Of a DNA stretch of 64,000 bases, positions 47,611-59,655 are shown piece by piece. Within the stretch, counting starts at the first letter, position 1. The number at the start of each line of letters is the position of its first letter. Source of the stretch: Myxocyprinus asiaticus. Its lineage: Eukaryota; Chordata; Actinopteri; Cypriniformes; Catostomidae. The stretch lies in NCBI RefSeq assembly GCF_019703515.2, contig NC_059372.1, forward strand, positions 17,961,492-18,025,491. Direction: 5' to 3'. The notes under the pieces were generated by a model. The model saw nothing but the letters and a program-made list of their open reading frames with translations, did not search any database and was not told the DNA's origin. The position numbers and the translations under genes are program-made.

Positions 47611-48743
47611 TTATTTATTTATTTGCTAGGACACTGTAAATTAAGCAGCAGTGCAGTCAAATAGCACTGCAGAAAAAACCTATGTGAAGGCTTTTTGGTG
47701 ATTTAAGAAGTGCATAGTTTTATAAGCTGCGATATGAAAAAAACTAAAAAAAAAAAAAACTAAAACAAAAACACAGATATTTAAATTCTAAAATACAAAG
47801 TTGTTTTATATGCACCACAGCTTTAAGGGCAGTGATTACATGCTACTTCCTTAAACTACCTCTTAAGCTACATAATAACAACAACATACACACCCATATT
47901 TAAAAACCCCAATCAAAGGTTGATGCAGTGATGTGGGGTGTGCCTGGAAATTTGCAATTCACAATTTAGACTGTAAAACAACCTGCTTAGAAAACATTAG
48001 CACATATATTTGAATGCTTACCAGAACCAATCACATTCCCCTTGAAAAGAGAGTGAGACAGAGAGAAACTGAGAGAGAAAGAGGAGGAAATAACAGAGGT
48101 ATCCTTCACTGCGGATTAGTGCGTAACGGCATGTAAATATTACGTGTAGGAGAGATTGTTGTGTAAAGATGCTGCAACATGTAATCAAAGTGCTTCCTAT
48201 TTTCCCCTTCATCAGCTGCCCGCCACTATGGCTGCTTGCTGGAGGAATCTAATTTAACTCCCTACTCCACCAAGAGATGGTATTGTTTTATTTTATGTGG
48301 GCTTTGACATTTCTTTCCATTAATAAGGAGCAAATCTGGGAAACATTTACATAAATATGACATTAAATTGCATTAGAAATTACAATGGACATATATTTGG
48401 GTGTCTTTTTTTTTTGTTTTGGGAGAAATGAGTGATTTGAAGGAGGTTACAGGGGTTGATCAGGATTGGGATAGGGGAAGATATAGGTGGTAATGAGGAT
48501 TTTTGCAATGTCCATGATGTTACATACATCATGGCAGACAGATCATCAAAGTCACGCTTTAATAGTACCTTAAAGCAGGTTTTCAACTGGTTTTGCTTCA
48601 GCACCTAGATTTTACATTGGACATCAAGTGGCGACCCAACACGTTTTTAAAATTGTTTATCATACAAAAGTAAACAAAAAAGTCCTTCAAATCGAACAAT
48701 AAAATGTTTTAATATTACCATGAACAGCATAGGCCCAACAATA
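47611..48743. other. Intron 3: no feature recognised
   Basis: Short A and T runs (about 47745-47759, 48405-48414). No gene, RNA or transposon ends recognised. Confidence 0.4.
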
Positions 48744-48887
48744 CACTCACCGACCACTTTAAGTACACCTGTACACCTACTTATTCATGCAATTATCTTA
48801 TCAGCCAATCATGTGGCAGCAGTGCAATGCATAAAATCAGGCAGATACAGGTCAGGAGCTTCAGTTAATGTTCACATCAACCATCAG

Positions 48888-49120
48888 AATGGGGAAAAAA
48901 TGTGATCTCAGTTATTTCTACCGTGGCATGATTGTTGGTGCCAGATGGGCTGGTTTGAGTATTTCTGTAACTGCTAATCTCCTGGGAATTTCACGCACTC
49001 TCTACAGTTAACTCACTTACTGTGCAGTGGGCATGGGCTCACCAAAACTAGACAGTTAAAGACTGTAAAAACATCACCTGGTCTGATGAATCTTGATTTC
49101 TGCTGAGGTACACAGATGGT
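48888..49120 (+). pseudogene. Tc1-like transposase remnant, left arm
   Basis: On the plus strand: YRGMIVGARWAGLSISVTAN then LLGISRT (DNA-binding helix-turn-helix). Further on, KNITWSDES, a stop, then FLLRYTDG, the region of the first catalytic Asp. The stretch between is deleted, and no second Asp or Glu motif remains. Confidence 0.8.
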
Positions 49121-49190
49121 AGGCCCACTGCAGCCTCAGCTTTCTGTTCTTGGCTGACAGAAGTGGAACCTGAGATGGTCCTCTGTTGTT

Positions 49191-49544
49191 TTAGCCCATC
49201 TGCCTCAAAGTTCGATGAGTTGTGCATTCTGAGATGTTATTCTGCTCACTACAATTGTACAGAGTGGATATCTGAGTTACCGTAGCCATTCGAACCAGTC
49301 TGCCCATTCTCCGTTGACCTCTTTCAACAACAAGGTGTTTCCGTCTGCAGAACTGCCGCTCACTGGATGTTTCTTGTTTCTGGCACCATTCTAAGTAAAC
49401 GCTGGAGATCATTTTGCGTGAAAATCCCAGGAGATTAGCAGTTACAGAAATACTCAGACCAGCCCGTCTGGCACCAACAATCATGCCATGGTCGAAATCA
49501 CTGAGATCAAATATTTTCCCCTTTCTGATTGTTGATGTGAACAT
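49191..49544 (-). pseudogene. Tc1-like transposase N-terminus, right arm
   Basis: On the minus strand: DFDHGMIVGARRAGLSISVT, then ANLLGFSRKMISSVYLEWCQ, RGQRRMGRLVRMATVTQIST and ISECTTHRTLRQMG. This is both helix-turn-helix subdomains of a Tc1-family transposase of about 330 residues. It stops before the catalytic core. Its partner in the left arm is the inverted copy. Confidence 0.88.
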
Positions 49545-49669
49545 TAACTGAAGGTCCTGACCCGAATCTGCATGATTTTATGCATTGCACCGCTGCCACA
49601 CAATTGGCTGGTTACATAATCACATGAATAAATAGGTGTACAGGTGTACCTTATAAAGTGGTCGGTGAG

Positions 49670-52600
49670 TATATGTTCAATTATTAACACGTTGTGGTTG
49701 GCACAAACCATGTTTAACAACTCTCCAAGTGAACCTGTCATCCTTTCTTTTACCCTGCATAGTTTTATTCAGGATTTTCCACGATAAGGGCATGTCACGC
49801 AACCTGTCCAAGCATCTGCCTAATTTGACTCTTAACAAACGTTTTTTTTTTTTTTGCTATCCTAACGCTGCATTTTATTATTTGTATTTAGAAATGGTTT
49901 TTCCCTGCTGTCCACGACCTTTCAGAACACAACCCACCAGTTGAGAACCACTGCTTTATAGCATTTCTCATTGGCTAAATGTTGGCTCTGTGGAAGAAAT
50001 CTAAGACAAACCTGAGCAGAATTTATGTATTTATTTGTAAAATGGAGCTATCATTAAACAAAAGTATATAATCAAAATGAATTTTGCAATCCCCACTCCT
50101 TAAACAATTGTCAATATGTTATCAGTGTACAAAACTATACTGTGGAATACAGACAAAAATATGCCACACATAATTTAGAACATTAACAATTAATATTGTA
50201 GAATTTGTTCCAGGTTTTAATCTGTATTTAACGATTATTACAACAACCTTGGCTTAACTCTATGCTTAATTAATCTGTATTTGCCAGAAATAGTGAAAAT
50301 TAAAGGTCACCACCATAACTACTGATCCATCATTTTGGTTACAGTGTTTAAGGCACAGTTGAATATGAACAATGTCAATCAAATTTAAGTTTAAAAAAAA
50401 TAAAATCCAGGAATGGTGCAGAAAACACTGCAGCAACAACATACGAAGCAGCGTGTTAAAATTGCTTCTGTGAGCTCAGCAGGGCTCTGGGAAAATGGTA
50501 AATTTCAGAAGAAATTTAATAAGGAGAAATTGGCTTAAGATTACTCAGCACTTTGCTTCTAGATTAGTCTCCCTCCTACCCTTCAAAATGCACATGTTGC
50601 TTTCAGAGTGATACAACATTGTGACATAATTACATTGTTGAAGGTGAGGCTCAGTAGAAATGGCTCGGTGCTGACACAAGACGATTTTCCAGCACATACA
50701 AATTTACAGACAGCTCACTATAAAGCCGGGGCTTTTTAGCATTTGAAGGACCAGTCAAAAAGAAAAACCTTTTACTCTTAGACAAAAGGTTGCTGATTGC
50801 CATCCACAATTAAAACGCAAGAGTCATTGTGACTCCATTTCAAAATCAGTGCTTACAATGCTCTTTGGAGTTCAATATGAACTCCAAACAGTACTTTTAC
50901 TTTCTTAATGAATGTTCTTGGTCTTATTTTGAATCGTTCATTGGTTCAAGTTATTGCAAATCATCTTTTAGTCTTTGAATCTTTTATCAAAAAGTAAAAT
51001 AGAATTCTTCCTCTGAAACTGCTTTTCTTTTTTGCTGATGTCTCAAATAGGACACATTATAGAAGTGAAATAGGTTGTGGACGGGCTTTTGTGTTTACTT
51101 TAACGACAGACATTACGAATGGTTAGAAGTACACACAAATAATTCCTAAATCATACTGGATTAATTAAGCCATTTGATTGATAGTCTGATCATCCCATTA
51201 GGAACATCCATTGAGAGAATATTGAATAATTGTCTATCCCAATGTTAAGCATATTTTCATAACTATGTGACAAGCGGCAATATCAGAGCAAAGTCATCCT
51301 CGGGGTATAAGCAGCTGCGTCCCGCCCTCCAAAATTATATGAGTGAGTGAGAAAAAGAAAGAAATTAATGTAGAAGCGTTGATGATAACTCGTCCGCTAT
51401 GGTTGTAAACAGCTTTGTGCTCACTGTTCTATCAATAACCTCTTGGTTACAGGGATTGGTAATTAAAAGGCTAGTGACCTGGAAATAGTGTCCTTGCTCA
51501 AAGATCTCCAAATGTCTGCATAAAAAATACAACATCAAATTAGAATAGCAATACCATGAGGCACAGTCTTTCAACTATAGATCTATTGATGCTCAAACAC
51601 ACCCTAGGGACACATTGCCTGATAGTCCTGGGTTCACTGTGTTCCCCATTAGAACCTGGTTCTGTCGTTCTGAGAGGTCAAAGTCAATTTAAATATACTG
51701 TATATAACACACACATACATGCAGACGCATGCACATGCCTCTGTGAATTCAAATTTATGATATCTGGGCTCCAAAATTCTGAGACCATATTGAAAATCTG
51801 GGACTTTTTTCTTCTTCATTTAAACCTTGAAAACTTATAATCAAAGAAATTATATAATGTCAAACAAATAACAAATATTCACAATTCTGCACAATATTCA
51901 ACAGTATTAAATGAGTACATTTATGACTTAGACCATCTCCTTTGTACAAAAGGTTTTCCTTGCTTCCACTGAAGCACACAAGATGCTCTTTGGGAAATTT
52001 TCAAAAAAAGCATGAATAACATTTTTTGCACAAAGTTGTGAAGTCCATGCCAATGTTTCAATTTAACTTATCACTTATATTTTTTGTACTGATAATACAT
52101 TTTTAATGAAAAATAACTGCTTTAAAAAAATTTATAAAATGCAAAATACTTAATTTTCACTGGTGGCTTCAGACTTTTGACCACACTGTACATTTGACAA
52201 ACAATAGCTTTAAAAAACGTATAATTCATTTAAAATAATATTAGACCTGTTTTATGAAGCCTAATGAAACTTCTATTCATGTGGATTACTGGGAACCACT
52301 GAACACTATTGACTTCAGTAAGCATGGGGGGGTTGACCTATCATGAAACAGTGCCACGCCAGCATATTAATATTTGATGCACAAAACACCCCTTGGAGAA
52401 AAGCATTTGAGCCTCTCTAAACATGCTTGTTAAAGAACACAAACACAATGTAGATTACTCATAAATAACTGAGAATAACTGAAACTTAATACAATTTCAG
52501 AAGTAAACATTCAAAGTGCCACATTTCATCATAAACATACATATTAAGCCACGTGAGCTAGCTGTGCATTATAAATGAAGCAGAATTGCTCTGAGAAGCA

Positions 52601-52779
52601 CTGACCAAAGAAAATGCTTAAGATGTTGAGAAGTCATAATAAGCCACTGATGTGAACAACAGCAGCAGGCAACTATGGATTTTGTCTCTCGTTACTTATA
52701 CCAGTCATGGAGCTATTAGGATCGCTTTTCTTTGCCCCCTACCAGCAACAAGAAAGCCCAAATCCACCTGCTTCCACCA
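49670..52779. other. Intron 3: unannotated
   Basis: A T run lies at about 49844-49855. Blocks 50450-50720 and 51300-51560 look non-repetitive. No coding match, RNA gene or transposon ends recognised. Confidence 0.4.
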
Positions 52780-52898
52780 AATAAAGGAATTGTTCACCCA
52801 AAAACAAACATCATGTCATTAATTACTTACTCTCATGTCATTCTAAAACTGTATGACTTTATTTATTTAGTGGAACACAGAAAGTATTCTGTCAAGCT

Positions 52899-52931
<33 letters not shown>

Positions 52932-54078
52932 ATACCATAAAAGTATCCTAAATCGGTCCATATGACCAGGGTTGGGAGGGTTACTTTTGAAATGTATTAC
53001 AAAAGTAATAACATTACAGATTACAGAATACATACTGTAAAATGTAATTTGTAACATATTCCGTTAGATTACTCAAGGTCAGTAACATATTCTAAATACT
53101 TTGGATTACTTCTTCAGCACTGGTAGATTTTTTTCACTTGTTTTGACTATAAAAACTCTGCCAGTACAGTAAGACAAAATACACATGTTAAAAATACATT
53201 CTCTGAAAAACCTAAATATCTTGTGCAGTGTTGTTTCTAAAACAAGATAAATCAATTTGATCTTGTTTTAAGGATTTGTAGATATTTTTACAGGAAAACA
53301 ATACAAAAATTATTATCACGAATATGATTTTTGCCCTAATATCAAAAATCTTACTAGAAAAAAGAAATTATGATCCAACTTGAATTTTCTTGATAAAGAA
53401 ATATGATCGTGCCTGGTAACGTGCATGTAAAATGGCTAGAAATAGCATTTTAGCTTAGTATAAAGCTGACAATTTACACAAGGTTTATTTCTATTTCTTC
53501 TGCTCCAAACTTACTTCAAACTTACTTCTCTGTCTGCTCGTATGAATGTAACACATCATAAGAAAGTGTTTCACCGCTGTTCAAATGCACTTTGGATCGC
53601 ATCATTTATATGTATAAATGTTTTCCATCTGAAAGGACTAAATATTAAATGAAACAAATGACAATAAAATGCAAAGTAATCTCTTCAGTAATCAAAATAC
53701 TTTTTTTAATTTCAACCAATGATTGAAATTGTAACTGTAGTGGAATACAGTTACTTATATTTTGTATTTTAAATACGTACTCCCATTACATGTATTCTGT
53801 TACTCCCAAACCCTGCATATGACTCCAAGTCTTCTGAAGCAATATGAAAGCTGTGTATGAGAAACACACAACATTTTTATTCATTACCACTTTTATGGTG
53901 CTTTTTTGTGATTTCTGGAGCTTGACAACCACAGCCTTATTCACTTTCAAACAGTGAATATGTGACTGAGATATTCCTCAAAAATTCCCTTGGTGTTTTA
54001 AGGAAGACAAAAAGTCATACAGACATGGGGGTGAGTAAATGTTGACAATTTGCATTTCTGGGTGAATTATTCCTTTTC
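52780..54078. mobile_element. Family B MITE interrupted by a hAT-like element
   Basis: The left arm AAAGGAATTGTTCACCCAAA continues with CTGTATGACTTTATTT. The right arm has AAAAGTCATACAGACATGGG, GGTGAGTAAATG and GGGTGAATTATTCC. It is the same inverted design as 38761-39397. A 30-base A run (52900-52929) and the element at 52967-53815 interrupt it. Confidence 0.85.
52967..53815. mobile_element. hAT-like nonautonomous element with perfect 8-bp target duplication
   Basis: The left end is CAGGGTTGGGAGGGTTAC and the right end, reverse-complemented, is CAGGGTTTGGGAGTAACAG. CATATGAC flanks it exactly on both sides (52959-52966 and 53816-53823). Length is 849 bp. Inverted subterminal stretches (TGTAATTTGTAACATATTCC versus GGAATACAGTTAC) are typical of a very common fish hAT MITE. 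No coding. Confidence 0.93.
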
Positions 54079-55140
54079 ATAAAAGAACAAATTTCATTTT
54101 AAGAAAAAAACACAAGACTATGTTGGATAAGCAGAGCTGTGCTGTAATACCACGCTAAGATTTACAATTATCGATACTCTGCAGGGACAGATGAGTTATC
54201 GAGTTATAAAGGACAATGCTGACCTTGCTAAACTCAACTGTAATCAAGATAAGACTAATCTGACCTTTCTGAAAGACTATATTTTATCAAAAAAATTATA
54301 TGCTTAGCGCTGAAGAGATCGTAATTTTATGTGACTGATTTTAAAGTTTTATGACCTGCTTGCAAAACACTCAAATAAGCCGTAAAGTGAGACAGATTAC
54401 TTTGTGATTCTCCATTTCCATCACCGCTGCCCCCCAAAGTGATTCACTGAAACATCACAATGTCATTTTCAGTGCTGGATTTTCAACAAAAATAAATAAA
54501 TACATATCTAGAAAAAAATATCAAAATACAGTGTAAGAAATGATTTCTATCCGGCACACACTCAGGCTGGTGATCTGATCTGAAAGGGGTTTGTGCTACA
54601 GGAGAGATATTGGAGGGTTATGCATCAAACACACATATTGATTGATACCTAAACTGCTCTGAATTTAGAGTGAATGCATATGTATGCTCACAACACGTTA
54701 TTTCTCTGGTCGATAAAACTTTCCGATGCATTCCAGCGCTTTAATATTTATGATAACAGCTAAATTAAGTAAAAGCTTTAAAATGCTGGGAGGTAGCATA
54801 ATTGACAATTCCATTGAAAGTGCAGGAGGGTTTGTCAATATTAATTTTCTGGATCCCAAAGAAGCGTCCCAACTGATAGGTCATTTATCCGCACAGCTGG
54901 GATCAAGCTCTCTGCAGTCTAATCGACCCCTACCTGACCCTCCAGGGTATGCAACAATGGCCTCGACCTTTAACCCTTAAAAGCAAATGACCTCATACCA
55001 TGAAAATCTTGGACCAAAGTCCACCTCTTCATGCTGTTTTAACCCCAAAACTGAGCTGTCTTTGAAATGATCAATATCATAAACACCATTATGTTTGAAT
55101 TGTATTAGTCAAGATCATGCAGATGGATAAATCATTGCAC
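54079..55140. other. Intron 3: possible conserved noncoding block
   Basis: The block 54720-54990 contains an 84-codon open frame with no recognised product. TTTGTCAATATTAATTTTC and neighbouring AT cores look like enhancer sequence. No splice sites of pex14 were found. Confidence 0.35.
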
Positions 55141-55345
55141 TTAAGTAATATTCCGAGTTAAATACAAGTTAAGTTCTATCCATAAAATCTTTTTTGGTAA
55201 ATAAATAAATAAATAAAATAAACTGTTTGTTTTTACAAACAGAGTTACAAAATCGAGTCAAAATTATTTTATGTGGTATTCAACAGCAGGCCACAGATGC
55301 TGTCAATAGAGCTTAACTTACATTTAAACCTGAATATTCCTTCAA
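55141..55345. mobile_element. Family A MITE, short internal-deletion copy
   Basis: It begins TTAAGTAATATTCCGAGTTA and ends AAACCTGAATATTCCTTCAA, inverted. The right half has TCAACAGCAGGCCACAGATG, matching the CCACAAATGCTGTC region of the family. Most of the middle seen in 26306-27336 is missing. It lies under 100 bp from pex14 exon 3. Confidence 0.7.
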
Positions 55346-55437
55346 GGTTAAAGTCTGAGAATTGAGACACATCCTTTTTTGCCATTTCCTTTTACTTTTT
55401 TCCATAGCATGTTCGAGAGCCTACTGATAAAACTAAC

Positions 55438-55522
55438 CTTTTTTCTTCAAGAAAGCTTTTCTGGTTGGTAATGGACTCTGCCGAACTTTCTGGTTTTGTA
55501 AAAACCTCACTGCTGTGGCAAT
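55438..55522 (-). CDS. pex14: pex14 exon 3: first half of the PEX5/PEX19-binding N-domain
   Basis: The exon encodes [20 protein letters not shown], then RKAFLKKK and the first base of a Gly codon. It matches roughly human PEX14 residues 29-57. In the family this is the start of a three-helix domain that binds WxxxF/Y motifs of PEX5 and the F/YFxxxF motif of PEX19. The two pocket phenylalanines (human F35 and F52) are both present, in RFLQN and KAFLKKK. The acceptor is ...cttcacag and the donor is G|gttagt. Length is 85 bp: 28 codons plus one base. The upstream exon must end on a codon boundary. Confidence 0.97.
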
Positions 55523-56790
55523 CTGTGAAGGGAAAAAATAAATTAGAGTGAAATGAGCTATAGCAACTCATCAGTAAATTACCTTCTTAGCTTTAAGATA
55601 AAAAAGCTTCATTGTAAATGAGAGAAAGACCGAACAATTCTTACAAGGCAGCTGAATTATTGTGCATTTCCAACTCTCTTTTGTATATCATCAGCCAACT
55701 AAAGGAATGTATAAAAACCTCCCCCCCAATAAGTATATGGAGGCCAGACCACCAAACCACTTTATAGATAAATCTAGGAAATGAGTGAATCAGCAGTTAT
55801 AGAATTATCCCATCAAGGTTTGATGTACAAATGGGGTATGGAGTTTAATTTGCCATTATCCTCTTTAAGACAAACTCCTAGCCTTAAGTGAGCAGGGACT
55901 GAAAATCTATACTTAATGCTGAAGTGCCCATCTGTATCTAATAACGGTAGAATACCTGGCTAAAAACTTCAGTGATTCTTAAAGAGGAAAATGCATTATG
56001 ATCAAATAACCTAGGCTGCATGTTGTAATGACTGAGTGTTAATGCACTAGAAAATTAAATATCGCCAGAACACGTGTAGTTGGAAGTGCAGCGCTGTTCT
56101 CATCGATTCCATCATGTTTCACTTTCGAGATGAACCTTGATCTGCCACTTTAGCTTGCTTGCCTTAGAATTAAAAAAGGGTCTCTTGCTTAAACACCATT
56201 ATAGCATGAATTTGAAGTGCGGACTCTGAAGTGGTGCTTTTAAAGAACAGATAAACATGAAATAACATCTGGAGATAGGGGGGATAAACGCACACTCAAG
56301 GATAAAGCCGAGCTGCCTCGTTATCGCACCTGTGGTCCCTGTGATTCAATTGTAAAAGTCATCCCTCTAATAGGTTGAAAGGTTTTGATTACTGTTCTTT
56401 TTCTTTAAGCGGCAAAAAATAAAAAGTGATTGAGCGCGCTGTCTGTGGTAATCCGTTTTAGGTAATGCATTGCATATACTAAAGACCTGTTTCAATCCAA
56501 AAGGATTGCATTTTGAAAATAGGCTGAGAAGAATGTGTAATAGTCAGCCGGCCGAGCGCCCGTATATAATTTTGCGGTGACAAATCAAGACAGAGTGAGT
56601 TGGGACCCAGTTTTCCTTTCAAAAACGCATTGTATTGATTTCAGCTTAAATTTATGGGGAAGAACTTTGACTTTGTTGGCGGAATAAGTAAGATGAAATG
56701 GGGGGGCATTGCCGATTTAGGGAAAAGCATGAGATTATGATTACGATAATTGAAATAACCTAGCAGGCAGGTTTCATTCGTCTTAAAATA
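55523..56790. other. Intron 2, near exon 3: unannotated
   Basis: No exon 2 of pex14 was recognised. Block 56030-56480 looks non-repetitive, with GTGATTCAATTGTAAAAGTC and ATAAAAAGTGATTGAGCGCG. Candidate noncoding element only. Confidence 0.35.
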
Positions 56791-57220
56791 CAGTGGAGTT
56801 CAAAAGTCTTGTGAAAATGCTTCTGTTTTGCATTTTTCTAACTCAATACAGTTTTTTTTATTACAAATTATCAGCATAACAATTTGACTAAAAAGCTAAA
56901 GTGAAAACATAACATAAATTTTAAAATTACTTAGAATTTGGGATGTCCTTCTTTTGCTCTAATGACATCAAGTATTCGAGGTGGCACTTACTCCACACAT
57001 TTGTGCAAAACCTGATGATCCATGTAATTCCAACATGACTTGAGAATGTTTCAATGAGCATCTTGTGTTCTTAATTGAAAGCAAAGAAATCTGATCTTTT
57101 GTGCAAAGACGTTAACATGGTCAGTGTCACAAATGCTTATTTGATTATTGATCTACATTCATTTTTCAAAATTCTAATATTTTATTTCCAAGTTTCTTTT
57201 TTTAAATGTGGACTCCCCAC
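56791..57220. mobile_element. Tc1-type MITE
   Basis: TA (56789-56790) precedes CAGTGGAGTTCAAAAGTC. The right end ATGTGGACTCCCCAC is followed by TA (57221-57222). The ends are inverted around GTGGAGT. At about 430 bp it is too short for a transposase, and none is seen, though the interior (TTTTGCTCTAATGACATC) is typical of a Tc1-like element. Confidence 0.65.
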
Positions 57221-57222
57221 TA

Positions 57223-58917
57223 TATATGATTGAGTATCTGCTAAAAACACAACCTAAGTCACACCTGGTTTCATTACGCATCAGGGACAACTTCTTCCTG
57301 TACCACCAAAGTGCAAAGGTGTTACGCAAGAGGTGTGGAAATGTCTGGATCTCTATTTAGGCTGAAGGCCTATTAAACCCACTCACCTAGAACCTTTACT
57401 GTGACAGGTAGATTGCAAAATTTGCATAGTCGTAACCCTGATGAATGTTTCAGAAACACACTAAAATACTCATTTTCATAAATGAGCAAATCTGAATACA
57501 TTCTGGGAAGTCTTCCGAGCATGAATCATAAGTAAAAAATCTGTATTTGAACAGATGAAGGGTAAGATTATTAGAAAACGTGTGGTTGGTGAATCACACA
57601 ATAAGTGCCTTTTACGATCCACAAACAATTTTTCAGCCTCTTTTCATTGTTGTGTTGCCCACTCTATAAACATCTCGTAAACTGCACAAACCATCAATTT
57701 CCTTATTCACTATACACAAAAATGATGTCAGACCATGGCGCGGTGTACATACAGTAAATCACATTTTACAGGAAAAGAAAATTCGCAATTGAGTCACCGC
57801 CAGCTAAAAACCAAGATGAGGGATGTTTAATTTAAGATTATAATGACTAGGGGGTCAAAATCGCGGCTCCTCAGCTTGAAATGCGACTCCTTTTTGTGAC
57901 TGAGACTAGCTTTTACTTGGATGGAAGGGGCACAGCATTCTTGTAAACAGTTCTCTAGAAGATGGGATCAAAGTGGGATAACAAATGAGGCGCATGTCCA
58001 TTTATTTTTCAAGAGTGTTACGTCTGTTCTTCAGGGAGAAGAAAAGTGCTTTTCTTTGCAGATGACACGGCTGCTTTATGCAAGTTCCACCCAGACATCT
58101 CAATCAATTATAACCACATTGCGCAGATTTTAGGCTTGTCTACTTATTGACGTATAGATCACCCGCGTTGTCGTATAAGGTAGCAGTGCACAATTGTGCT
58201 TTTCGGGGGAGAGCATTATCTCTGCGTGTCAGTACAAGGCACATTGGGTTTGGCAAGCAAAATATTAACTCAAATTAAAAAGGTGGGCACATGTTTCTTT
58301 CCTGAATATCTGTAAATACTCTTTGTTAATCAACCATTATTTTCTAGTGTTTCTTGTAAGGCTAAAATTGCTAATGCATGGAAAGTGCTCCCTGTTCTAA
58401 CCAATAATCTTTACAAATGAGATGAATGATCTAGTGTCAGGTGCTACCTAAAAAGTGGTGAAAACTCAATCATAGGGGCCGAGCAACATTAAGGGCCATG
58501 TCTGGAGACATGCCTGCTGTTGAACATGATGACTGGACAAGGTTTTACAAATCGCACACGTCGGTTATTGAGTTTGGATCGGACCGAGTTTTAACAGAGC
58601 ACTTTTCTCTCACACTCACCTTAAATTTGGAGGAGGTGGTCGTTGCCCTTAAAATGAGGATATTGATCGGATATGGAGAGCCGAGGCCTTGACTTTCCTT
58701 ATGTGGATATAATGGGGGAAGGAAACATAAATGTCCTATTACGGAAGCCAAAATTTCAGGGCCAAGCTCTTAAGATGCTTTGTTCATTTCAGTCTTCTGT
58801 AAATTGGATTAAAGTTCAATATTAAGTCTAAATAGAATCACCATGTTGCACGCATGTTGCAGATTAGATTTTTCCCCCCTACATTTATAGAATTTGAAAT
58901 GGAACAGATTGGATAAA
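57223..58917. other. Intron 2: unannotated
   Basis: No repeat or pex14 exon recognised. A strong donor-like GTGAGTGTGAG on the minus strand near 58610 follows codons that do not fit PEX14, so it was not called. Confidence 0.4.
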
Positions 58918-59504
58918 CACTACCATTCAAATGTTTGGACACACCTACTCATTCTTTATTATTACTATTTTCCACATTTTAGAATAACAGTTAAGTCATC
59001 AAAACTATTAAATTAGACCAATGGAAGTATGAGAATTATGAAGTGACCAAAATTGTATATTTTATATTCTTCAGAATAGTCATCCTTTGCCTATATTAGA
59101 ACTAACTTCATAACGTATCCACCTGGGATGCATTTTAAACAGTATTGAATTAGTTCCATGATGGGCATTGGGCTGCTATTCCTTCACTATATGGCAACTC
59201 CACATCAGTAACCATTTTTAAATGTAAATTAACATTTTGTAAAGAAATTCATACATAGGCACAATTTATATTAACAGTACATATATACAGTTTGGAATAA
59301 TGTACAGACTTTGCTGTTTCGGAAGGAAATTTGTGCTTTAATTCACCAAAGTGGCATTCAACTGATCACAAAGTATAGTCAGAACATTACTGATGTAAAA
59401 AAAGAGCACCATCACTATTTGAAAAAATGTATTGTTGATCAAATCTATACAGGCCCCATTTCAAGCAGCCATCACTCCAACACTTTATCCTTTGTGATTA
59501 ACAC
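58918..59504. mobile_element. Tc1-type nonautonomous remnants, interrupted by the LINE
   Basis: CACTACCATTCAAATGTTTG at the start is a known type of Tc1 terminal repeat. From about 59300 another repeat begins (GACTTTGCTGTTTCGGAAGG, AAAGTGGCATTCAACTGATC). It is cut at 59504, where the LINE 3' end begins. Which fragments belong to one element is uncertain. Confidence 0.55.
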
Positions 59505-59513
59505 TTTTTATTG
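59505..59513 (-). promoter_or_regulatory. LINE polyadenylation signal at 3' end
   Basis: Minus-strand CAATAAAAA at the junction with flanking DNA. It marks the 3' end of the LINE copy. Confidence 0.6.
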
Positions 59514-59655
59514 ACAAAGAGAAGCAAAACAGATATTCACAGAATCGACATTTAACCCCCACAACTACCCCTCCCCCTCCCCAACCCCACCTTGACCCTC
59601 AACAAACATCCCTGTGGTCACATGAGTATACAAAAAAAAAAAAAAAAAAAAAATA

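Larger units (their letters stand above)
48744..49669. mobile_element. Palindromic Tc1-like derivative
   Basis: TA precedes the left end CACTCACCGACCACTTTAAG and follows the right end TATAAAGTGGTCGGTGAG. The inverted arms are more than 200 bp and both contain the N-terminal coding part of a transposase, in opposite directions. It is related to 30375-32688. The copy likely arose when one end of a Tc1-like transposon was copied or inverted onto the other, with most of the catalytic region lost. It carries one internal fragment of the catalytic domain (about 49062-49120). Confidence 0.88.
4663..55522 (-). other. pex14: pex14 gene body (exons 3-8 with their introns)
   Basis: Six minus-strand exons, read from high to low coordinates, join into one open frame of about 196 codons that follows vertebrate PEX14 from the N-terminal PEX5-binding domain to the end of the coiled coil. 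Phases chain exactly: exon lengths are 85, 126, 86, 103, 98 and 92 bp, and each split codon gives the expected residue (Gly, Ser, Val). Intron lengths are 16,929, 12,427, 6,461, 4,613 and 9,840 bp. PEX14 is a peroxisomal membrane protein that, with PEX13, docks cargo-loaded PEX5. The first two exons (about 28 residues in the human protein) and the last exon (acidic C-terminus) were not found here. The numbering assumes nine exons as in human, recalled from memory. Confidence 0.96.

Noticed and set aside
54726..54980. 84-codon open frame near exon 3 side of intron 3
   Set aside because: No recognised family and no splice signals that would join it to pex14; better considered noncoding.
58590..58700. 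Possible pex14 exon 2 with strong donor GTGAGTGTGAG on the minus strand
   Set aside because: The codons before it end SSKFK and do not resemble the PEX14 N-terminus, which should end on a codon boundary before IATAV.
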